A DNA stretch of 64,000 nucleotides from DATJZG01 sp035499295. Its GTDB lineage: Bacteria; Myxococcota; Myxococcia; Myxococcales; Anaeromyxobacteraceae. How positions within the stretch are numbered: position 1 is the stretch's first letter; each line of letters begins with the position of its first letter. Shown piece after piece: positions 7,302-16,401 of the stretch. The DNA lies in the NCBI GenBank assembly GCA_035499295.1, contig DATJZG010000140.1, forward strand, positions 8,391 to 72,390, written 5' to 3'. The translations under genes and the position numbers were made by a program. The notes under the pieces were generated by a model. It made no database searches. It worked only from the letters and a program-made list of their open reading frames with translations, and was not told the origin of the DNA.

Positions 7302-9944
7302 CTACCCGAGGAGGCGCTTCCAGGCGGAGAGGGCCTGGAGCGCGGCGAGCGGCGTCATCTCGTCGATCGCGAGCGCGCGGATCTCGTCCCGGAGCCGAGC
7401 GAGTTCCGGGTCGATCGCCCCGAACAGGCCAAGCTGCGCCCCCCCCTCCCTTGCGCGGCGGCGCTGCCCGCCGCGCGCGAGCGCGGCGTGCCCACCCTCG
7501 TCGACCTCCAGCGTCTCTAGGTTCTTCAAGATCTGGCGCGCCCGCGAGAGGACCTCCGGTGGGAGGCCGGCGAGCTTCGCCACCTCGATCCCGTAGCTCC
7601 GCGACGCCCCTCCCGGGACGAGCTTCCGCAGGAAGACGACCTTGTCCCCAACCTCGCGCACCGCCACCGTGAGGTTCTTCACCCGCGGGCGCTCGCGCGC
7701 CAGGTCCTGGAGCTCGTGGTAGTGGGTGGCGAAGAGGGTCCGGCAGCCGGCCTTGTCGTGCAGGTGCTCCGCCACCGCCCAGGCGATGGAGAGCCCGTCG
7801 AAGGTCGAGGTCCCGCGGCCGATCTCGTCGAGCACCACGAGCGAGCGGCGGCTGGCGTTGTGGAGGATGGCGGCGGTCTCGGTCATCTCCACCATGAAGG
7901 TGGACCGCCCCCGCGCCAGGTCGTCGGACGCTCCCACGCGGGTGAAGATCCGGTCGACGACGCCGATCCTGGCGCGCGCGGCGGGGACGAAGCTCCCGGT
8001 CTGGGCGAGGAGCACGATGAGCGCCGCCTGGCGCATCACCGTGCTCTTGCCCGCCATGTTGGGGCCGGTGATGACGAGCACCTGGCCCGGCCCGTCATCC
8101 CCGACGGCGCTCGACGCCACCGAAAGGTCGTTCGGCACGAACTCCCCCGACTCCTTCGGCAGCATGGCCTCGACCACCGGGTGGCGCCCCCCCGCGATCT
8201 CCAGGACCTCGGAGTCGTCGAGCAAGGGGCGCGAGTACCCCCGCTCCGAGGCCAACCGCGCGAAGGAAAGGATCGCGTCCGCGTCGGCCACCGCCGAGGC
8301 GGCGCCGCGCAGCGGTGTGGCGAGCGCGACCACCTTGCCGCGCAGCTCCTCGAAGATCGCCTCCTCGAGCGCGCAGCGCTTCTCCTCGGCTCCGAGCACC
8401 TGCTCCTCGAGCTCCTTCAGCTCCGGGGTGACGAAGCGCTCTCCTCCCGCCGTCGTCTGTCGCCGCTGGTAGTCGGCCGGGACGAGCTTCAGGTTCGCCT
8501 TCGTCACCTCGAGGTAGTAGCCGAAGACCCGGTTGTACCGGACCTTCAAGGAGGCGATACCGGTGCGCTTGCGCTCGCGGGCTTCGAGCGAGGCGATGAC
8601 CGACTTGCCGTTCTCCGCTAGGTCGATGAGCCGGTCGAGCTCGTCGGAATAGCCGCGGCGGATGAGGCCTCCTTCGCCGAGGGTCGCCGGGGGCTCGTCC
8701 TCCACCGACCGCTCGAGCGTCGCGGCGAGCTCCTCGAGGCCGTGCATTCTCGAACCCGCCTCGCCGAGGAGCGGCGCGCCGCCTTCCTCGAGGAGGCTGG
8801 CCGCCTTCGGAAGGGCGAGGAGCGACGTCGCGAGAGCGCGCAGGTCGCGAGCGTTGCCCTGGCGGAGCGTGAGGCGAGAGAGGAGCCGCTCGACGTCCGC
8901 CACCGGCTTCAGGGCCGCGGTCAGGTCTTCCCGGAGCACCGCCCGGGCGACGAGCGCCGCCACGGCGTCGAGGCGCCGGTCGATGGCCTTCACGTCCCGC
9001 AGCGGATAGCGCAGCCATTCCGACAGCCTGCGCCCCCCGGCCGAGGTGACGGTCCGGTCGAGGAGGCCGAGGAGGGAGCCCGACCGCTTTCCTCCGAAGA
9101 GCGTCCGCTCCACCTCCAGGTTCGCCCGGGTGCTCTCGTCGAGGAGCAGGCGGTCCTCGGTGGCGAGGGCGCCGATGCGGTCGACGTGGCGCGGCGCGCT
9201 GCGCTGCGTCTCCTCGAGGTAGTGGAGCGCAGCGGCCGCCGCGCGGACGCCGTGGGGCATCCCGGCCACCCCGAACCCGTCGAGGGCGTCGACGCCGAAG
9301 TGCCGGCAGAGGCGCTCCTCGGCCCGGTCGAAGGCGTGGTCCTCCACTTCCGCCACCGGGGCCCCCACCGCGCGGGCGAGATCGAGCGCGCGAGCCTCCC
9401 CCGCCGAGGATTTCGACAGGAGGAGCTCGCGGACCCCGGCCCGCCGGAGCTCCTCGGCGAGCCTCGAGTCGTCGGCGAGCTCCCCGCACCGGAACTCGCC
9501 CGTGGTGGCGTCGAGGAGCGCCAGCCCTCCCCCCCGCTCGCCGAGTGCCACCGCCCCGAGGAAGCTCGGCTCGCGAGGATCGAGCACCTGGTCGTCGAGG
9601 ACGGTCCCGGGGGTCACGACGCGGGTGACCTCACGACGCACGATGGCCGAGCGCCCCGGTTCCTCCATCTGGTCGCAGATGGCGACCTTGAAGCCCCTCT
9701 CCAGGAGCCGGGCCAGGTAGACCCGCGCGGCGTGGTAGGGCACGCCGCACATCGGGACGCGGTCGTCCCCCTTCGACCGGGAAGTGAGCGTGATCTGGAG
9801 CGCTTCCGACGCCTTCAGCGCGTCCTCGAAGAACATCTCGTAGAAATCGCCGAGCCGGAAGAAGAGGATGGCATCCGGGTACCTCGCCTTCGTCTCGAGG
9901 TACTGGCGCATCATCGGGGTGGCCGGCTGGGAGATCTCTGCCAC
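7302..9944 (-). CDS. mutS: DNA mismatch repair ATPase MutS
   Basis: Recognises base mismatches and small loops and recruits MutL. 880 residues, the usual MutS1 length. The N-terminal mismatch-recognition motif FFRLGDFYEMF (about 28-38) carries the Phe-x-Glu wedge as F-Y-E. The C-terminal ATPase has Walker A GPNMAGKST near residue 626, the VDRIFTRVGASDDLARGRSTFM segment, and Walker B LVVLDEIGRGTSTFDG. The start is GTG at 9944; ATG codons 10 residues in are too late for the fold. A TAGAAG box ends 6 nt before it and no Shine-Dalgarno is present. mutL lies about 25 kb away at 34510-36300. Confidence 0.97.
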   Translation of the reverse strand: MAEISQPATPMMRQYLETKARYPDAILFFRLGDFYEMFFEDALKASEALQITLTSRSKGDDRVPMCGVPYHAARVYLARLLERGFKVAICDQMEEPGRSAIVRREVTRVVTPGTVLDDQVLDPREPSFLGAVALGERGGGLALLDATTGEFRCGELADDSRLAEELRRAGVRELLLSKSSAGEARALDLARAVGAPVAEVEDHAFDRAEERLCRHFGVDALDGFGVAGMPHGVRAAAAALHYLEETQRSAPRHVDRIGALATEDRLLLDESTRANLEVERTLFGGKRSGSLLGLLDRTVTSAGGRRLSEWLRYPLRDVKAIDRRLDAVAALVARAVLREDLTAALKPVADVERLLSRLTLRQGNARDLRALATSLLALPKAASLLEEGGAPLLGEAGSRMHGLEELAATLERSVEDEPPATLGEGGLIRRGYSDELDRLIDLAENGKSVIASLEARERKRTGIASLKVRYNRVFGYYLEVTKANLKLVPADYQRRQTTAGGERFVTPELKELEEQVLGAEEKRCALEEAIFEELRGKVVALATPLRGAASAVADADAILSFARLASERGYSRPLLDDSEVLEIAGGRHPVVEAMLPKESGEFVPNDLSVASSAVGDDGPGQVLVITGPNMAGKSTVMRQAALIVLLAQTGSFVPAARARIGVVDRIFTRVGASDDLARGRSTFMVEMTETAAILHNASRRSLVVLDEIGRGTSTFDGLSIAWAVAEHLHDKAGCRTLFATHYHELQDLARERPRVKNLTVAVREVGDKVVFLRKLVPGGASRSYGIEVAKLAGLPPEVLSRARQILKNLETLEVDEGGHAALARGGQRRRAREGGAQLGLFGAIDPELARLRDEIRALAIDEMTPLAALQALSAWKRLLG

Positions 9945-9950
9945 CCGCTG

Positions 9951-9956
9951 CTTCTA
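9951..9956 (-). promoter_or_regulatory. -10-like box of mutS (leaderless layout)
   Basis: TAGAAG within GTGCTAGAAG on the minus strand, 6 nt before the GTG start. It suggests that mutS mRNA begins at or beside its start codon. A -35 is not obvious; the 19-bp palindrome at 9965-9983 covers that position. Confidence 0.45.
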
Positions 9957-9964
9957 GCACGGGG

Positions 9965-9983
9965 GGCCGCCAACTTGGCGGCC
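9965..9983. repeat. 19-bp palindrome over the mutS promoter
   Basis: GGCCGCCAA-C-TTGGCGGCC is perfectly symmetric around one central base. It starts 21 nt upstream of the mutS GTG and covers the expected -35 position. It may be an operator or simply a GC-rich hairpin. It does not match the CTGAAC core of the lexA promoter in this window. Confidence 0.55.
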
Positions 9984-10366
9984 GGCTGCCCGGGGCGCGC
10001 GGCCCGCGGCCCGGTCTTCACGACGGCCGGTCGACCCTGGCGGGCCGCCCTCGGCGGGGCTCGCTGCACCTTCGCGGCCCCCTGCTCGGGGCTGAGGGGA
10101 GTCGACGCACTGCACCGTGGGTCAAGGGGGGGGGGCAGGTCAGGCCCCGCGCCCGGCGCGCCCAGGCCCCATGGGGCGTAAACGTTCGCTCCACGAGAGT
10201 CGGCTGGGGTTTTCGCGATCGGACGAGCCAGCCCCCGGGTCCCGAGCGACTTCCGGCAAGCGAGGGCGCATGGGCCAACCCCGCGCCGGCAAAGGGCCCG
10301 GTCCCTGGCCCGCACCGTGCTCTCCGTGACGACGCATCGAAGCCCAACCCGGGAAGGAAGTCCTAC

Positions 10367-12844
10367 ATGACCATCCGTCGACTCCACCCTGCGCTCGCCG
10401 CGCCCATCCTGCTCGCCCTGGCCTGCACCTCGGGGAGTTCGAGGTCGTCGTCGTCCTCCTCCCCCCAGGCGGGCATCGCGCTGCCGCGCGAGGTCTCCGC
10501 TCTCCCCGCCCAGCCCGGAGCAGCGGCCCACCTCGTGCCCGCGGCCTTGCGCGCCGTGGCGCTCCAGGGCCCACCCGCCGGGTCGGACTACGCGAGCGCG
10601 GTCAAGGTCCGCTACGTGAACGAGCAGCCCCTCTCCCAGTTCGACATCCTCAACACCATCTTCGGGGCGCTCGCCGAGACGCACTATGCAGACCCGGCCA
10701 ACGTGGGCCAGGGCACCTACGGGGCCATGGTCACCTGGATCGACGGCGGCGACTCCGAGGCGAAGACCGTGAAGTCGTGGGCAGTCGACTCGGAGATGGT
10801 CCAGGGCGTGAACGAGGTAAAGCTGTGGATGAAGGACATGATGAGCAACGGCGGCCCCCCGGTCATCGTGGCCAAGGTCGACATCCTCGCCGCCCCGGCC
10901 CAGAACACGGACGGCTCCTACTCCGACTACGGCGCGTGGCGCATCGACGCCCGCTTCGACGACACGGCCCACTCCTACTTCCTGGCAGCCGCCGACCACG
11001 ATGGCGCGAACTCGCGGGTGATGATGCACCAGGTCGATCCCTCCAGCGGGGAGACGCTCGGCATCCTCGAGCGCTCCCCGTCGTCGGGCTTCGGCCGCGT
11101 CCGCTTCCCCGATCAGAACAACTGTCAGTCGCAGCCCTGCCCGATGGCGCAGGTCGCCTACGTTTACAACTCGTCCGGCGTCGCGCTCCAGTTCTACGAC
11201 GCGTCCGGCAGCCCGGTCGGCTCGCCCATCTACCAGGACCGCACCCAGACCGTGGACGTGGTCGACCAGTACGCCCTCTACGACGCCGCGACGGGCGAGG
11301 ACGTCTCGAAAAGCCACGTGTTCGGCTTCCCCATCTCGTACTCCGATGCCTCCGGCCAGCACTGGGCGTACTACGGCGCCTGGCAGGGGCGACACCAGGT
11401 GTGGGGGAACGGCCAGGGGGTGCCGCCGGGCACGACCGTCATCCGCCAGACGTTCTCCGGCGGGGCCGGCGAAAGCTACACCACGAGCGCGGTCTTCGCC
11501 GGCATCCTCGTGAAGCGCCACCTCGTCGCCGCCGACATCTCGGACCTCGAGGGCCTCGTTCTCGGGACGTGGCTCAACGAGAGCGTGAGCCTCCGCTGGT
11601 CGGCCGCGACGGGCAGTTTCGCGGCCTGCGTGAACCCCGACTACTCGACGAACCCGCCGGCCTGCGACCCCGCCTCGTCGTCCTTCGACCTCACCACGCT
11701 CGCCTCCGACCCGACGGTCGGACGGACCGTCTCGCTGAGCGGCTTCCCGCATGGGGTGAGCCAGCCCGTCGCCCTCACCTACGGAGGGAACGGCTCCTTC
11801 GTCGTCGCCGCGACCGGCGCGCCCTGGGATCCGGTGGCGAACCCCGGCGACATCTGGGCGAACATCGGGACCCCGGCCTACGTCACCTGGAACGGGGCGA
11901 CCGCGCAGTGGACGCAGAAGAAGATCGTCTCCTACGACTCGCAGACCGGGACCGCGAGTTTCGACCCTGCCGGCGACGCGGCCGTGGTGCCGCCGCTCGG
12001 GCAGCAGGTGTACCTGAACGACCAGGGGACGAACTACGTGGTCACCCGGACCGGAGACCCCTCGGCCGGCGCCGCCGCCTATGCGGTCGAGATCGAACAG
12101 CAGAGCGTGGCGAACCCGGTGAACGCCGCGACGTTCGCGCCGTCGAGCGTTCTCTTCCAGCGCCAGTGGGGCGGCGACACGCAGTCCACGTTCCGGTTCG
12201 ACGGCGACTCCACCTCCGCGACCTTCATGAAGCTCGTATTCGCCTCGGTCGGCCCGCAGGACCAGGCGGCAGGGTTCACCACCGGCCAGTCGCTCACGAG
12301 CGGCGAGTACGGGCTCGCACTAGTAGGCGCGGCGACGACGAGCGATCAGTACAACTGGGAATACCCGGTCGCCGGCCAGCCGTCGAACGGCTACGGGTCC
12401 CAGCAGTTCCTCATCGACGCTGGCGGCAACTACAAGGTGCTCGACAACCCCATCCGGCTCGCCGCCGTCTCGCTCGCCGACCACTCCGGCGTGGCGCGCC
12501 GCTACGCCCTCACCTTCGACGGATCATGGGTGAACGGCCTGCCGAATGTCTCGACGGCGCTCCAGGGCGCGGGCGGCTTCATGTCCGCCGAGCTCGCCGC
12601 CACCGTGGTCGTCATCCCGGACGGGACGCCCGTCGCCGACGCCGACACCGGCGAAACCTACCTCTTCAAGGCGCTGCGCGTGGGCGAGTACCTCTACACG
12701 CTCTCGTCGGCTCCCTCCGGACTCGACCTCGCGCCAGCCGCGGCCCTCGACCTGTCGGTCATCCCGGCCTTCGAGGACCCCGGCTTCGCCGCGAGCATGC
12801 CGAGCGTCCCGGTGAAGTATGTGGAGGGAAACCCCGTCCCCTGA
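10367..12844 (+). CDS. Large secreted lipoprotein of unknown function
   Basis: 825 residues. The N-terminus is a lipoprotein signal with lipobox LALAC (C20), followed by a Ser-rich spacer (SGSSRSSSSSS), so the mature protein should be lipid-anchored in the outer membrane or periplasm. The rest is rich in Gly, Ser, Thr, Asp, Tyr and Trp with many short beta-type segments and few Lys, typical of an extracellular beta protein. I recognise no catalytic motif or repeat family. The ATG at 10367 has a good ribosome site (GGAAGGAAG). It is flanked by a 422-nt region upstream and a candidate terminator downstream, so it is probably monocistronic. Function is unknown. Confidence 0.8.
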   Translation: MTIRRLHPALAAPILLALACTSGSSRSSSSSSPQAGIALPREVSALPAQPGAAAHLVPAALRAVALQGPPAGSDYASAVKVRYVNEQPLSQFDILNTIFGALAETHYADPANVGQGTYGAMVTWIDGGDSEAKTVKSWAVDSEMVQGVNEVKLWMKDMMSNGGPPVIVAKVDILAAPAQNTDGSYSDYGAWRIDARFDDTAHSYFLAAADHDGANSRVMMHQVDPSSGETLGILERSPSSGFGRVRFPDQNNCQSQPCPMAQVAYVYNSSGVALQFYDASGSPVGSPIYQDRTQTVDVVDQYALYDAATGEDVSKSHVFGFPISYSDASGQHWAYYGAWQGRHQVWGNGQGVPPGTTVIRQTFSGGAGESYTTSAVFAGILVKRHLVAADISDLEGLVLGTWLNESVSLRWSAATGSFAACVNPDYSTNPPACDPASSSFDLTTLASDPTVGRTVSLSGFPHGVSQPVALTYGGNGSFVVAATGAPWDPVANPGDIWANIGTPAYVTWNGATAQWTQKKIVSYDSQTGTASFDPAGDAAVVPPLGQQVYLNDQGTNYVVTRTGDPSAGAAAYAVEIEQQSVANPVNAATFAPSSVLFQRQWGGDTQSTFRFDGDSTSATFMKLVFASVGPQDQAAGFTTGQSLTSGEYGLALVGAATTSDQYNWEYPVAGQPSNGYGSQQFLIDAGGNYKVLDNPIRLAAVSLADHSGVARRYALTFDGSWVNGLPNVSTALQGAGGFMSAELAATVVVIPDGTPVADADTGETYLFKALRVGEYLYTLSSAPSGLDLAPAAALDLSVIPAFEDPGFAASMPSVPVKYVEGNPVP

Positions 12845-12981
12845 AGCAGGCCTCCGGGCGTCGAACAGGCGGCTCCCCGCGCAAGGTCCGGCGCAGGAGC
12901 CGCCCTCCTCCTGCAAGAAGGGCGGAGCGAGAACCGGCGACGACCGGGGACCGGGATCGGAAGGCACGGACTCGAGGACGA

Positions 12982-13008
12982 GAGGGCCGAGCCCACCCGG
13001 CGGCCCTC
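12982..13008. terminator. Candidate hairpin terminator between convergent genes
   Basis: Stem GAGGGCCG / CGGCCCTC (8 bp, 11-nt loop) in the 184-nt gap between the plus-strand lipoprotein and the minus-strand OmpA protein. It is followed on the plus strand by CGTTCCGC, not a true T tract, so intrinsic termination is uncertain. Confidence 0.4.
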
Positions 13009-13028
13009 CGTTCCGCTGGGTGAGTCCA

Positions 13029-14288
13029 CTAGACCTTCACGAACTCCACCCGCCGGTTGTTCGCCCTGCCCTCCGCGGTCTCGTTCGTGTCGATGGGCTT
13101 CGTGGCGCCAAGCCCCTTCGTGGTGAGGCGCTTCGCGTCCACTCCCTGGTTCACGAGCCACGTCTTCACCGCGCCGGCGCGCCGGTCAGAGAGCGGGCCG
13201 TTCACCTTGGCCCCCCCCTGGTCGTCGGTGTGACCCTCGATGGAGAAGCGCAGCCCGGGATCTTCCACTAGGAGCGAGAGGATCGACCGCAGCGTCGGCC
13301 CGGACTCGGGCTTGATGACGTCGGAGCCGGTGTCGAACAGGATGCCGTGGGTGACGATGCGCCCCTCGCCGGCGAGCATCTGCTTCGCCGGCTTCCCGCC
13401 CTCGGCGAGGCGGAACGTTGCGATCATCTGATGGTCCGCCATCTCGTTGCTCGGCTCCGGAAACTCGATCCCCAGTCGGGCGATGGGGCGGACGACGCCG
13501 TCGGGGTCGGCGAGCACGCGCTCCCCTCCCACGTAGAGCTTCACCTGGGTGCCGCTCACCGCGATGGCCACGTGCTGGACGCCGCCCGCCGCGTTGAATC
13601 GCCCGTTGGAGTTGTCGCTCCGGCAGATCCCCGGCTGATGCCCGGAGCCGATCTCCACCTGATTCCCTCCCCAGCCGTGCGGGTCGGTGAAGAAGAAGGT
13701 CACCGACCCGGTCACGTCGGCGTCGAACTCGATGGTGAAGTTCTTCGGCATGTCCCCCTTGATGGGATAGCGCAGGAACTGCAGCGAGGAGTCCTGGTGC
13801 TGGCCGGCCTGGTAGCGGGACTTGAGGAAGCGGCGCTTTCCGATCTCCACCACCTCCACGGCGTTCCCTCCGCCGGCGTTGTGCCCGGGGATGGCCCTCA
13901 CCGTCCACTTGGCGGGGTACTCGCCCACGTCGGTGTCGGTGAAGTCGTCGTAGACGAGCACCTTGTCGCCCGGCACGAAGTCGTAGCGGTTGCCGTAGAC
14001 CCCTCCCGGCCCGCCCGGGGGCGTGGAGGCGGCGGTCGACGAGCTTGTCTGCGAAGGAGCTGCCGGGGACGACGCCGTGGTGGCGGGCGCGCCCGGGGCC
14101 TGCTGCGGGGCGGGCTTCGCCGGCTCCGGCGGCTTCTTCAAGGCGTCCTCCGCCGCCTTCTCCGCGGCGTCCTCCGCCTTCTTCTGCGCCTGGTTGAGAA
14201 AGTCGCCGAACTGGGCGTGGGCCGCAACCGGCACGACGAGGGCGATACCGCAGGCGGCGGAGCGAATGCCACGAAGCGCGCCGGTCAT
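13029..14288 (-). CDS. OmpA-family outer-membrane/peptidoglycan-binding protein
   Basis: 419 residues. Signal peptide (to about VAAHAQ, residue 26), then a short Ala/Lys/Glu amphipathic helix (AQKKAEDAAEKAAEDALKK), a Pro/Ala/Ser linker, a central beta-rich domain of about 190 residues (VYGNRYDFVPGDKVLVYDDF onward) resembling a lectin/glucanase-like jelly roll, and a C-terminal OmpA domain. The OmpA signatures are ILFDTGSDVIKPES, IEGHTDDQG, LSDRRAGAVKTWL and NRRVEFVKV, which bind meso-diaminopimelate in peptidoglycan. The start has a strong ribosome site (GAGGAGG). It probably tethers the outer membrane to the wall; what the middle domain binds is not clear. Confidence 0.88.
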   Translation of the reverse strand: MTGALRGIRSAACGIALVVPVAAHAQFGDFLNQAQKKAEDAAEKAAEDALKKPPEPAKPAPQQAPGAPATTASSPAAPSQTSSSTAASTPPGGPGGVYGNRYDFVPGDKVLVYDDFTDTDVGEYPAKWTVRAIPGHNAGGGNAVEVVEIGKRRFLKSRYQAGQHQDSSLQFLRYPIKGDMPKNFTIEFDADVTGSVTFFFTDPHGWGGNQVEIGSGHQPGICRSDNSNGRFNAAGGVQHVAIAVSGTQVKLYVGGERVLADPDGVVRPIARLGIEFPEPSNEMADHQMIATFRLAEGGKPAKQMLAGEGRIVTHGILFDTGSDVIKPESGPTLRSILSLLVEDPGLRFSIEGHTDDQGGAKVNGPLSDRRAGAVKTWLVNQGVDAKRLTTKGLGATKPIDTNETAEGRANNRRVEFVKV

Positions 14289-14528
14289 GGAGCCTCCTCA
14301 GCGGACTCGGGGAGTGTAATGCCGGTGGGCGCGCGCCACCCCGGCAACAGGTGCTGCCCCCGTTCGGGAGGGACAGGAGGCGAGGCGTCCGCGCCCTCCC
14401 CCCCGGCCTGCCCGGAACGGGAGTCAGTGGCGCCGGGTGAAGGCGGCGGGGGCGACCCGGCCCGGGAGGGCTGCCCAGCGAAGGGAGGCACGGAAAGCCC
14501 CTTCGTGGCGGCCCGATCCCCCGGGTGC

Positions 14529-14534
14529 TAGCAT
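14529..14534 (+). promoter_or_regulatory. -10-like box of the UbiB-type kinase gene
   Basis: TAGCAT inside GTGCTAGCAT, 9 nt before the GTG start; no Shine-Dalgarno lies between. The same hexamer and spacing occur before the metallophosphoesterase gene at 24467. Confidence 0.4.
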
Positions 14535-14543
14535 CCGACGTGG

Positions 14544-16286
14544 GTGCTCCGCGACGCCATACAGGACCTGAACCGGCTCCGCCAGATCTCCTCGGTCATC
14601 GCCCGCCACGGCTTCGGGGCCTACCTGGAGCAGGTGAGGCTCGGGGGCGCCGTGCGCGCCAGACCGGTCCCCGTCGAGGGCGTCGGCCCCTCGCAGGACG
14701 AGGGCACGTCCGAGCCGGCCCCGCCCGACGGCGGGGCCCGCAAGGCTGCCCGCTTCCGGCAGCTGCTCGTCGACCTCGGCCCGACCTTCATCAAGCTCGG
14801 CCAGCTCCTCTCCACGCGCCCCGACATCCTCCCGGCGCATTGGATCGAGGAGCTCTCCCGCCTCCAAGACGCGTGCGAGCCCCTCCCCGTCGCCGAGGTG
14901 CGCCACGAGATCGAGCGTGGGCTCGGGCGTCCGCTCAACGAGCTCTTCCTCTGGCTCGACCCGGCGCCGGTAGCGACCGCCTCCATTGCCCAGGTCCACC
15001 GGGCCCGCACCCACGCCGGGAAGGACGTGGCGGTGAAGGTGCAGCGCCCGCGCATCCGGGAGCAGATCGAGGCCGACCTGGGGCTCCTGCAGTACGTGGC
15101 GCGCCTCCTCGAGGCGCTCGTGGAGGAGACCGGGATCTACACGCCCTCGGACATCGTCGACGAGTTCGACCGCGCCATCCACGAGGAACTCGACTTCCAC
15201 AACGAGGCGCGGAACGCGAAGGACATGGCGCAGGCCTCGCGCGAGCTTCCCTTCCTCGTCATCCCCCGGGTCCACGACACGCTGTCGTCGTCGACGGTGC
15301 TCACGCTCGACTACGTGGAGGGGCTCAAGGTCACCGACGTCGCCGGGCGGGAGGGGTACGATCCCGAGCAGGTCGCCCGCAACATCATCGAGGCCGCCTT
15401 CCGGCAGCTCTTCGGCGAAGGGATCTTCCACGGCGATCCCCACCCGGGGAACGTGCTCGTCCTGCCCGGGAACGCGGTGGCGCTGCTCGACTTCGGCCTG
15501 GTGGGGCGGCTCGCTCGCCCTATGCGGGAAGCGCTCGTGACCCTCATCATGGGCGTGGCGCTCCGCGACCCGGAGACGGTGGCGCGCATCCTCTACCGCA
15601 TCGGGGTCCCCGAGGGGGAAACCGCCATCACCTCGATGCGGGACGACATCGCCGGGATCCTCGATCGCTACCTCGGTCTCAAGCTCGACGAGATCCGCTC
15701 CTCCACCCTGCTCCGGGACATGCTCGACCTCGCCGTGCGCCACAAGATCAAGGTCCCCAAGGAGTACGCCCTCCTCTCCAAGGCCTCGGTGAGCGTGGAA
15801 GGGCTCATCCGCCAGCTCTACCCCGACCTCGACGTGATGGAGATTGGCCTGCCCTACGCGAAGGAGATGCTCTTCTCGCGGTTCAACCCGAACGACGCCT
15901 CCGGCACCCTCATGAAGTCCATCCTGAAGCTCCAAGGGATGGCGGAAGACGTGCCGACCCAGCTCTCCCAGATCCTCTCCGACCTCGAGGGCGGGAAGTT
16001 CCGGGTGCACGTCCGGGCGGAGTCGCTCGAGCGAATCGCCGACAACGTCCGCTCCCTCGGCCTCACCATCTTCCTCGGGCTCGTGGCGAGCAGCCTCGCC
16101 ATGGGCGGACTCCTCGTCGTCTCGCGGCAGCTCGGCGAGTCGCGCGGCCTCATGATTCTGGGCTTCGCGGCGCTCCTCCTCGCGGGTTTCCTCTTCGGGG
16201 CCGCGCTCACCACCTACTGGGTGGGGGGACGGCTCCCGAAGCTCTCCATCCGGCGCATCCTCGGACGGGGTGCAGGGCGCGAGTAG
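14544..16286 (+). CDS. UbiB/AarF/ABC1-family atypical protein kinase-like ATPase
   Basis: 580 residues. UbiB-family proteins are membrane-bound atypical kinases or ATPases needed for quinone biosynthesis or lipid homeostasis. Signatures: the KxGQ motif in TFIKLGQLLSTRPDILP, the Ala-rich loop TASIAQVHRA, VAVKVQRP (Lys of the nucleotide site), the catalytic-loop equivalent HGDPHPGN at 296-303 and the DFG equivalent LLDFGLVGR. Two C-terminal hydrophobic helices (LGLTIFLGLVASSLAMGGLLVV and LMILGFAALLLAGFLFGAALTTYW) anchor it in the inner membrane. The start is GTG; no ATG lies nearby. It precedes the Lon-like protease by about 115 nt and may share its transcript. No ubiquinone or menaquinone genes are adjacent, so the substrate pathway is open. 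Confidence 0.93.
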   Translation: MLRDAIQDLNRLRQISSVIARHGFGAYLEQVRLGGAVRARPVPVEGVGPSQDEGTSEPAPPDGGARKAARFRQLLVDLGPTFIKLGQLLSTRPDILPAHWIEELSRLQDACEPLPVAEVRHEIERGLGRPLNELFLWLDPAPVATASIAQVHRARTHAGKDVAVKVQRPRIREQIEADLGLLQYVARLLEALVEETGIYTPSDIVDEFDRAIHEELDFHNEARNAKDMAQASRELPFLVIPRVHDTLSSSTVLTLDYVEGLKVTDVAGREGYDPEQVARNIIEAAFRQLFGEGIFHGDPHPGNVLVLPGNAVALLDFGLVGRLARPMREALVTLIMGVALRDPETVARILYRIGVPEGETAITSMRDDIAGILDRYLGLKLDEIRSSTLLRDMLDLAVRHKIKVPKEYALLSKASVSVEGLIRQLYPDLDVMEIGLPYAKEMLFSRFNPNDASGTLMKSILKLQGMAEDVPTQLSQILSDLEGGKFRVHVRAESLERIADNVRSLGLTIFLGLVASSLAMGGLLVVSRQLGESRGLMILGFAALLLAGFLFGAALTTYWVGGRLPKLSIRRILGRGAGRE

Positions 16287-16401
16287 CTCCTGCCCGGGAG
16301 GGGAGCTCCCCGGTTTTCCGCCGCCCATCGACCCTGTCGTCGTAAGAATCATCCGCCGGGAGGGGCTCGAGACGGGCGGCGACCCCCCCCGGGAAGGGCC
16401 G

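Larger units (their letters stand above)
9945..10366. other. Intergenic region between mutS and lipoprotein gene
   Basis: 422 bases without a supportable gene. It carries the mutS promoter (-10-like TAGAAG and a palindrome), several GC-rich stems, and a run of ten G at 10126-10135. The lipoprotein start at its right end has a good ribosome site (GGAAGGAAG). Short ORFs here show no family resemblance. Confidence 0.6.

Noticed and set aside
16270..16401. Upstream start for the Lon-like protease
   Set aside because: Overlaps the UbiB-like gene, and the extension lacks family similarity; ATG 16402 has a good ribosome site.
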